Shown here piece by piece: positions 27,991 through 28,084 of a DNA stretch of 28,084 nt. Position numbers and translations under genes: made by a program. Positions within the stretch are counted from its first letter, which is position 1. Every line of letters begins with the position of its first letter. Under the pieces are notes generated by a model. That model ran no database searches and had not been told where the DNA came from. It worked only from the letters and a program-made list of their open reading frames with translations. Source of the DNA: a virus; IMG/VR virus record IMGVR_UViG_3300010885_091161, positions 1 through 28,084 of that record, one strand, 5' to 3'.

Positions 27991-28084
27991 CTCTGCTCAG
28001 TTCTTCTAAAACAAGGCGGATTTCTTTTGTAAGGATTTCATGTATTTTGCGCTCATCACTTCCTGCGGATGCAATTACCGAAGA
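27983..28084 (-). CDS. terminase small subunit, C-terminal end (partial)
   Basis: An open frame enters from the right edge and ends with TAA at 27983-27985, overlapping the ATG of the large terminase. Only 33 residues are seen, ending KIHEILTKEIRLVLEELSRDG, a charged helix. Position directly upstream of the gpA-type subunit and the coupling support a small terminase (Nu1-like), but the diagnostic N-terminal HTH lies outside the window. Confidence 0.7.
   Translation of the reverse strand, partial: SSVIASAGSDERKIHEILTKEIRLVLEELSRDG

Noticed and set aside
1-28084. CRISPR arrays, tRNA or rRNA genes, insertion sequences, attachment sites
   Set aside because: No regularly spaced repeats outside coding repeats, no cloverleaf or rRNA-like stretch, no transposase and no direct repeat pair with integrase were seen.

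Overview
The window is the late (packaging, head, tail, lysis) half of a contractile-tailed temperate phage or prophage, almost wholly coded on the minus strand, so it reads in functional order from the right edge to the left. The head genes follow the lambda order (small terminase end, GpA-type large terminase, gpW, portal B, S49 protease with scaffold-like tail, decoration protein D, major capsid E, head-tail joining protein, tail protein Z). The tail genes are P2-type (V, PAAR tip, W/gp25, J, I, H N-terminus, fibres, FI sheath, FII tube, E/E', tape measure T, U, X, D). The lysis block comes last (a 1-TM DUF6127-like protein, 3-TM holin, DUF7220-like membrane protein, GH24 endolysin). No integrase, repressor, attachment site, replication gene or tRNA is visible, so both ends of the element lie outside.

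Host: base composition is moderately AT-rich. The 3-TM holin of the GTA/alphaproteobacterial type, the DUF6127-like gene, and the lambda-head plus P2-tail order (also known from phage WO of Wolbachia and relatives) suggest an alphaproteobacterium, perhaps a Rickettsiales- or Holosporales-like lineage. This is inference; nothing in the window fixes the host.

Layout: 28084-24268 packaging and portal; 24258-20278 capsid and head-tail joining; 20281-19149 tail completion and spike V; 19148-17914 an accessory patch (PH-SHOCT protein with its own promoter, PAAR tip, and an HU-like gene on the plus strand); 17913-15097 baseplate W, J, I and H N-terminus; 15094-8107 an array of five paralogous fibre genes with accessory/chaperone genes and two intrinsic terminators; 8100-8038 two overlapping hairpins; 8028-1508 sheath, tube, frameshifted E/E', tape measure, U, X, D; 1489-43 lysis.

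The most notable points are: (i) a fibre array in which two kinds of N-terminal part and two kinds of C-terminal head domain occur in different combinations; (ii) a divergent HU gene on the opposite strand inside the baseplate cluster; (iii) a PH-SHOCT gene with a near-consensus promoter inside a small inverted repeat; (iv) a T TTT TTG slippery site giving an E/E' -1 frameshift product; (v) a gpI with six 29-residue C-terminal repeats; (vi) two 37-codon ORFs that fill gaps in the late operon. No intergenic stretch exceeds about 170 bases once these small ORFs are considered.
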